DNA of 18,704 bases from Acidobacteriota bacterium (GTDB lineage: Bacteria > Acidobacteriota > Vicinamibacteria > Vicinamibacterales > Vicinamibacteraceae): contig JAEZCY010000164.1 of assembly GCA_023429845.1 (NCBI GenBank), forward strand, positions 1 through 18,704, read 5' to 3'. Made by a program: the position numbers and the translations under genes. The notes below the pieces were generated by a model that was given only the letters and a program-made list of their open reading frames with translations, did not search any database and was not told the origin of the DNA. Below, in pieces: positions 14,984 to 18,704 of this stretch (the first letter of the stretch is position 1; the number at the start of each line of letters is the position of its first letter).

Positions 14984-15007
14984 CGACCGAAATGGTAACG
15001 TACCCGC
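14984..15007. promoter_or_regulatory. 24-base divergent junction between export and synthesis operons
   Basis: Both operons start from these 24 bases. GGTA-ACG-TACC (14994-15004) is a small inverted repeat in the middle. The minus strand carries TACCAT (14992-14997, four of six matches to TATAAT) eight bases before the LolA-like ATG. The plus strand has only a weak TAACGT six bases before the GTG. No Shine-Dalgarno sequence is visible on either side. A shared control point is plausible but weakly supported. Confidence 0.25.
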
Positions 15008-16243
15008 GTGCAGCGACAGGCCGTCATCACTGGCGTTGCTGCCTGTTCCAGCCTCGGTCAGACCCCGGCGTTCATCGACGCGTTGCTGGCCGGCCGTGCG
15101 GGTGTCCGGCCCATCAGCTCCTTTGCCATCACCGGCCGGGGTGCGCGCACCGCCGCCCAGTTGACGGACTTCGACCCCACGACGTTCATCGCGCCGATGA
15201 AGCTGCGGCGGATGGACGAAGTCGGCGGCCTGGCGGTCTCTGCCGCGCGGCTGGCCCTCGATGCCGCCCAGTTGCCGCGCGCAGACGCCGGATACGACAA
15301 CGTCGGCGTGGTGCTCGGCACCTGCACGTGCGGCGTCCACTCCACCGGCGAGTTCCTCGACCGGCTGCTCGAACTCGGCCCCACGGGTGCGCCAGCCTTG
15401 CTCTTCAGCAACACGGTCGGCAATGCGGCCGCGAGCCTGGTGGCGCTCGAGGAACGACTGCGCGGCCCGAATACCACCTTGAGCTACAAGGAGGCGTCGG
15501 GGCTGGCCGCCGTGGCGCTGGCCGCCGATCTCGTGCGGTCCGCCAAGGCCGCGGCCCTGGTCACCGGTGGAGCCGAGGACATCTACGACCTTTACTTCCA
15601 GGTGCACGACTGGTTCGGCGTGCTCTCGAAGGACGGCGAGCATCAAGAGGGCGCACGCCCGTTCGACGTGACGCGCAATGGCTTCGTGATGGGTGAAGGC
15701 GCCTTCCTCCTCGTCGTCGAGGATGGGGAGCGCGCCGCGGAGCGGGGCGTCCCGGTGCTGGCCGAGATCGTCGGGGTCGGAGCCACTGCGGGAATCACGC
15801 CGGTCAACGCATGGCCGACCGACGCCGGGCCGCTGGTGCGGTGCATGCGCGATGCGCTCTCGGAGGCGGGGTTGCCACCGGACCGCATCGGCGCGGTGTA
15901 CGCAGCTGCAAATGGCTCGGTCGGCTTCGACCGGCTGGAAGCCGAGGCCATTGCGGAAACCTTCGAGGGGCGGCCGGTGACGACAACGTCGATCAAGGGC
16001 GCGATTGGCGAGGGCGGGATGGCGGCCAGCGGGTCGGTCGTGGCGGCCGTGCTCGCTGGTGCGCGCCGGCTTGTCGCTCCGACTGCGGGCCTGACGTCAC
16101 CTGACCCTGCATGCGGATCGTTGGGGTGGGTGATCGGCGAGGCGCAGCCCCTGGCCTCGCCGTACGTGCTGGTCAACAGCTTCGCGAGCGGGGGCACGAA
16201 CTACAGCGTCGTGCTGCGCATCGCCGACGCACCTTCGGCGTGA
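15008..16243 (+). CDS. Ketosynthase-fold protein lacking the Cys-His-His triad (chain-length-factor-like)
   Basis: The protein has 411 residues from a GTG start and is a full-length FabF-type ketosynthase by fold: AVITGVAACSSLG, PFDVTRNGFVMGEGA and the C-terminal NSFASGGTNYSVVL. Where FabF has its nucleophilic Cys, this protein reads LSYKEASGLAAV, with E162 aligned to Cys. The first catalytic His (normally A-H-G-T) is N302 in AAANGSVG. The second (normally T-G-H-L) aligns with A332 in SIKGAIGEGG. It therefore cannot condense chains by itself. Type II polyketide chain length factors, and the CLF-like partner in aryl polyene synthesis, lose the same residues and work as a heterodimer with an active ketosynthase. 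No such partner is in the window. It leads the plus-strand synthesis operon. Confidence 0.88.
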   Translation: MQRQAVITGVAACSSLGQTPAFIDALLAGRAGVRPISSFAITGRGARTAAQLTDFDPTTFIAPMKLRRMDEVGGLAVSAARLALDAAQLPRADAGYDNVGVVLGTCTCGVHSTGEFLDRLLELGPTGAPALLFSNTVGNAAASLVALEERLRGPNTTLSYKEASGLAAVALAADLVRSAKAAALVTGGAEDIYDLYFQVHDWFGVLSKDGEHQEGARPFDVTRNGFVMGEGAFLLVVEDGERAAERGVPVLAEIVGVGATAGITPVNAWPTDAGPLVRCMRDALSEAGLPPDRIGAVYAAANGSVGFDRLEAEAIAETFEGRPVTTTSIKGAIGEGGMAASGSVVAAVLAGARRLVAPTAGLTSPDPACGSLGWVIGEAQPLASPYVLVNSFASGGTNYSVVLRIADAPSA

Positions 16244-16270
16244 TGCGGGCCACGAAGCCTGCCGTTCGGG

Positions 16271-16279
16271 TGTTATAAA
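16271..16279 (+). promoter_or_regulatory. Extended -10 promoter candidate before the ketoreductase
   Basis: TGTTATAAA is an extended -10 (TGn followed by TATAAA, five of six matches), set in the most AT-rich stretch of the window (TTATAAACTAATTAATT). I see no -35. It lies in the 68-base gap after the ketosynthase-like gene and would start RNA near 16286, 25 bases before the ATG at 16312. It may give the ketoreductase and ACP their own transcript. Confidence 0.45.
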
Positions 16280-16311
16280 CTAATTAATTGCGCGGTACGC
16301 ACGAGTGCCGC

Positions 16312-17076
16312 ATGGTGCCCGTGTCGTTCGACTCCCTCGCTCTTTCAGGTCGCGTTGCGTTGGTCACGGGTGGATCCCGCGGCATCGGGCGTGCCATTGT
16401 CGAGGTGCTGGCGCGGCGCGGCGCGTCCGTGGCATTCACGTATCGGGAGCGCGAAGCGCCCGCCCACGAACTCCGCGACCAGCTGGACGCGGAGGGTGCC
16501 CGTGTGTGGACCACGGCCTGTGACGTCGCCGACGAGGAGCAGGTCAAGCGCACCGTGGACGCCGCCGCCGCGGCGCTCGGGCCCATCGACATCCTGGTGA
16601 ACAACGCCGGGGTGGCGCGCGACGGGTATCTGATGATGATGGACCGCGAGAAGTGGGACGCGGTGCTCCGGCCCAACCTCGACGGTGCCTTCTTCTGTAC
16701 CCGCGCCGTGGTGCGGGGGATGCTGATGCGGCGGTGGGGGCGTGTCATAAGCCTCACGTCGCCGAGCGCGGTGGCCGGGCTGCCCGGTCAGGCCAACTAC
16801 GCGGCGTCCAAGGGAGGCCTGATCGGCCTCACGCGCACGCTGTCGCGCGAACTGGCGCCCAAGGGCGTGCTCGTCAACGCGGTGATGCCCGGCCTCATCG
16901 AGACCGACATGACCGCCGGCATCCCGCAGGTCAAGCGGGACGCGCATCTTCTCAACGTCCCGGTCGGGCGGCTGGGTAAGGCGGCCGAGGTGGCCGAGTT
17001 GGTGGCATTTCTGAGCTCCGATGCGGCCGCGTACATCACCGGGCAGGTGATCGGGGTGGACGGCGGACTCGTGTAA
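16312..17076 (+). CDS. fabG: 3-oxoacyl-ACP reductase, FabG-like SDR
   Basis: The protein is 254 residues from the ATG at 16312. A TTG at 16288 and GTGs at 16315 and 16321 are alternatives, and no Shine-Dalgarno sequence decides between them. The classical SDR motifs are complete: the cofactor loop TGGSRGIG at 19-26, NNAG at 97-100, catalytic N122, S150, Y163 and K167 (GQANYAASKGG), and PG..ETDM near the C-terminus. It should reduce 3-oxoacyl-ACP to the 3-hydroxyacyl form using NADPH in the cytosol. In this locus it would supply the substrate of the hotdog dehydratase in each extension round. The ACP gene follows seven bases after its stop. It could be mistaken for the housekeeping FabG, but the context argues for a pathway-specific copy. 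Confidence 0.9.
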   Translation: MVPVSFDSLALSGRVALVTGGSRGIGRAIVEVLARRGASVAFTYREREAPAHELRDQLDAEGARVWTTACDVADEEQVKRTVDAAAAALGPIDILVNNAGVARDGYLMMMDREKWDAVLRPNLDGAFFCTRAVVRGMLMRRWGRVISLTSPSAVAGLPGQANYAASKGGLIGLTRTLSRELAPKGVLVNAVMPGLIETDMTAGIPQVKRDAHLLNVPVGRLGKAAEVAELVAFLSSDAAAYITGQVIGVDGGLV

Positions 17077-17083
17077 GACACCC

Positions 17084-17341
17084 ATGACTGATCTCCGTTC
17101 CGACATCAAGGCCGCGATCGTGCGTGCCCTCAAGCTGCCCATCTCGCCCGACGAGATCGACGACGCCGCGCCCCTGTTCGGCGCCGGCCTGGGCCTGGAT
17201 TCGATCGACGCCCTCGAGCTGGTGCTCGAGATCGAGCGCTCCTTCGGCGTGGTGATTGGCGACGAAGACACCGGGGGCAGGGTGCTCCAGTCGGTGGACG
17301 CGATCGCCGAGTACATCGAGGCGCAGCGGAAGACGGCCTAG
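17084..17341 (+). CDS. Acyl carrier protein
   Basis: The 85-residue acidic protein has the phosphopantetheine attachment site GLGLDSIDALELV, with S40 as the modified serine (Asp-Ser-Ile rather than the more common Asp-Ser-Leu). The four-helix ACP pattern is complete: an N-terminal helix, the loop before S40, and a final helix VDAIAEYIEAQRK. It would carry the aryl starter and the growing polyene. It lies seven bases after the ketoreductase and is probably cotranscribed with it. Aryl polyene loci in other bacteria often have two ACPs; only one is seen here. The phosphopantetheinyl transferase that activates it must be elsewhere. Confidence 0.9.
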   Translation: MTDLRSDIKAAIVRALKLPISPDEIDDAAPLFGAGLGLDSIDALELVLEIERSFGVVIGDEDTGGRVLQSVDAIAEYIEAQRKTA

Positions 17342-17398
17342 ACGCCGCCTCCGGCCGGCCGCGCCAGGTGTCCGCCCCCCGTCGCCTGCAGCCTGCCT

Positions 17399-18238
17399 GT
17401 GGCCATCAACGCATTCACCGTAGACGTCGAGGACTGGTTCCACATCTGCGGCGTGGACGACCGCCTGCCGCCAGCGCAGTGGGAACGACTCGAGAGCCGC
17501 GTCGTGCCCACGACGCGCACGCTCCTCGAGGACCTCGCCGCGTCAGGGAATCGGGCCACGTTTCTCGTGGTGGGATGGGTCGCTGACCGCTTTCCCGATC
17601 TCGTCCAGGAGATCGCCGCCGCCGGACATGAGATCGGCCTGCACGGCTATTGGCATCGCCGGCTGTTCGACTCCACGGCGGAGGCGTTCCGCGAGGATCT
17701 TCGGCAGAACCGCTGCGCGCTGCGTGCCGCGGGTGTCGAGGACACCCGCTGTTTCCGTGCCCCGGAGTGGTCGCTGAACGAGCGGGCGCCATGGGCGCTC
17801 GAGGTGCTCGCGGAGGAAGGCATCCGCATCGACGCGAGTCGCGCACCCGTTGCGCGCGTCGGCTCGCCCGGGTACCCGCGCCGGCCCCACCCCCTCGCCA
17901 CCTCTCGCGGCGCCATCCTGGAAGTGCCGCCCCTCGTCGGCGATCTCGCCGGCCAGGCGGTTCCGCTGGGTTGGGGCTGGGGCCTGCGGAAGGCGGAACC
18001 CCGCGACGTGCTCGACGCCATCGCGTCACGCAACCGTGCGGGCGACCCCGCCGTCCTTACTGTGCACCCATGGGAGCTCGACCCAGACCCGCCGTACGTC
18101 CGACTCCCGCCGCCGCTGGCATTCGCGCACTACTACAAGTTGTCGGGCTTCCGCGCGCGGCTGCGCGAGGTGCTTGCCGGGGCCGACTTCGGCCCGCTGT
18201 GCGAACTGCCGGACGCGCAGGCGTGGCTGCGCGCCTGA
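17399..18238 (+). CDS. Polysaccharide deacetylase, PEP-CTERM/XrtA-locus type (NodB + DUF3473)
   Basis: The protein is 279 residues from a GTG start with no signal peptide, so it is probably cytosolic. NodB motifs are FTVDVEDWF (catalytic D9 and metal-binding D12), HEIGLHGYWHRR (H82 and H86), and CFRAPEWSL. The C-terminal HPWELDPDPP and the later FAHYYKLSGFRARL are typical of the DUF3473 tail found in deacetylases of PEP-CTERM/exosortase exopolysaccharide loci. It should remove an acetyl group from an amino sugar of a polysaccharide precursor. It follows the ACP after 57 bases without an obvious promoter. It may read on from the pigment operon, or begin a separate exopolysaccharide locus that continues past the window. 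The family is firm; the link to the pigment genes is not. Confidence 0.87.
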   Translation: MAINAFTVDVEDWFHICGVDDRLPPAQWERLESRVVPTTRTLLEDLAASGNRATFLVVGWVADRFPDLVQEIAAAGHEIGLHGYWHRRLFDSTAEAFREDLRQNRCALRAAGVEDTRCFRAPEWSLNERAPWALEVLAEEGIRIDASRAPVARVGSPGYPRRPHPLATSRGAILEVPPLVGDLAGQAVPLGWGWGLRKAEPRDVLDAIASRNRAGDPAVLTVHPWELDPDPPYVRLPPPLAFAHYYKLSGFRARLREVLAGADFGPLCELPDAQAWLRA

Positions 18239-18704
18239 TCGGCGCCGCGGCGACGCTCCTCCTGCTGCTCTGGAGTGTCGAGACGCGAGCCCAGAATCGC
18301 GGGCCGGTGATGCCGCGTCTTGTCTTCGGGGTCGCCGGAGACGTCGGCGGCATCCCTGCCGCTCCCGACGGACTGCCCATCGCCCTGCGCGTCTCCGCGT
18401 CTGCCGTGGGCAGCGACGCACTGCCCGTGCGGGCCGCGACCGACTGGCCCGTATGGCTCACGGTGGAGCACATGGACGACGAGCGCGTGGACGTCTCCAC
18501 ATGGCCCGCCCGCGTGCGCCGCCTGCTCGAGTCGGTGCCGACTCTCGCCGCGGTCGAACTCCAGGCCGACGGCGTCGATCCGCGTCGGACCGGGTTTCTC
18601 GTGAAGCTTGCGGCCGCGGAGATTCGCGCGCGGTCGGCCGCGATTCCGGTCGTGCTGGGGGGGCGTGCCGCGGGCGCCGAGCGTCGTGTGCTCGTGATGA
18701 CGCC
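18223..18704 (+). CDS. Secreted protein of unknown function, 3' partial
   Basis: The frame is open from before the deacetylase stop to the end of the window, so the gene is cut off. The GTG at 18223 overlaps the deacetylase by 16 bases; a GTG at 18199 is an alternative that adds eight residues, including two Arg. Either start gives a signal peptide with the hydrophobic core LIGAAATLLLLLWSV and a probable cut near ETRA-QN. The next 135 residues alternate strand-like and helix-like stretches (PVWLTVEHMDDERVD, LAAVELQADGVDP, IPVVLGG), as in an alpha/beta barrel, but I do not recognise the family. Tight overlap with the deacetylase suggests they work together, perhaps in envelope polysaccharide processing. 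Confidence 0.65.
   Translation, partial: MAARLIGAAATLLLLLWSVETRAQNRGPVMPRLVFGVAGDVGGIPAAPDGLPIALRVSASAVGSDALPVRAATDWPVWLTVEHMDDERVDVSTWPARVRRLLESVPTLAAVELQADGVDPRRTGFLVKLAAAEIRARSAAIPVVLGGRAAGAERRVLVMT

Noticed and set aside
14984..15646. N-terminal extension of the LolA-like protein to 452 residues
   Set aside because: The extension is antisense to the ketosynthase-like gene, and it would bury a clear signal peptide that begins at the ATG at 14983.
17342..17398. GGCCGGCC-containing gap as a terminator after the ACP
   Set aside because: The palindrome is short and there is no stem of useful length or T-tract. In DNA this GC-rich, such a site is expected by chance.
1..18704. CRISPR arrays, tRNA or rRNA genes, insertion sequences, phage genes
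   Set aside because: I looked for regularly spaced repeats, tRNA-like cloverleaf ends, transposase motifs and integrase motifs and saw none.

Overview
The window is GC-rich (roughly 70% by eye) and densely coded on both strands, with no intergenic gap above about 75 bases. It has no tRNA, rRNA, CRISPR array or insertion sequence that I can recognise. The overall style suggests a Gram-negative soil bacterium: TolB/tricorn-type propellers fused to hydrolases, LolA-like and LpxL-like envelope proteins, and a PEP-CTERM-type polysaccharide deacetylase. Acidobacteriota (Vicinamibacteria-like) is my best guess, but this is inference from gene content, not from a marker gene.

Left flank (1-3841, + strand): the 3' part of a fusion protein (beta-propeller, tricorn-like helical segment, gamma-glutamyltransferase-type Ntn hydrolase), then a DinB-family protein and an OsmC-family peroxidase-like protein that overlap by an ATGA.

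Core (3776-17341): the gene content matches an aryl-polyene / xanthomonadin-type pigment pathway. It contains an adenylate-forming aryl/acyl ligase (-), a hotdog dehydratase (+), a chorismatase of the FkbO/Hyg5/XanB2 family (-), a DUF2062-methyltransferase fusion (+), a BASS-family transporter (+), a minus-strand export/lipidation operon (LolA-like, MMPL/RND exporter, GT2 glycosyltransferase, LpxL-like acyltransferase, DUF457 membrane hydrolase), and a plus-strand operon with a catalytically degenerate ketosynthase (chain-length-factor-like), a ketoreductase and an acyl carrier protein. A coherent reading is: chorismate is turned into a hydroxybenzoate, the ligase loads it on the ACP, and it is extended by a ketosynthase/CLF pair, FabG-like reductase and FabZ-like dehydratase. 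The product may be methylated, joined to a lipid or sugar by the GT2 and acyltransferase, and moved to the outer membrane by the MMPL exporter and LolA-like carrier. An active (Cys-containing) ketosynthase and a thioesterase are not in the window.

Right flank (17399-18704, + strand): a polysaccharide deacetylase of the PEP-CTERM/XrtA-locus type and the start of a secreted protein of unknown function that runs off the end.

The most notable points are: the degenerate ketosynthase (Glu, Asn and Ala in place of Cys-His-His); the propeller-GGT fusion with an altered glutamate pocket; three back-to-back divergent gene pairs separated by only about 10-55 bases, two of them with overlapping -10-like hexamers on both strands; and a 66-base convergent coding overlap that contains the ligase's catalytic lysine codon.
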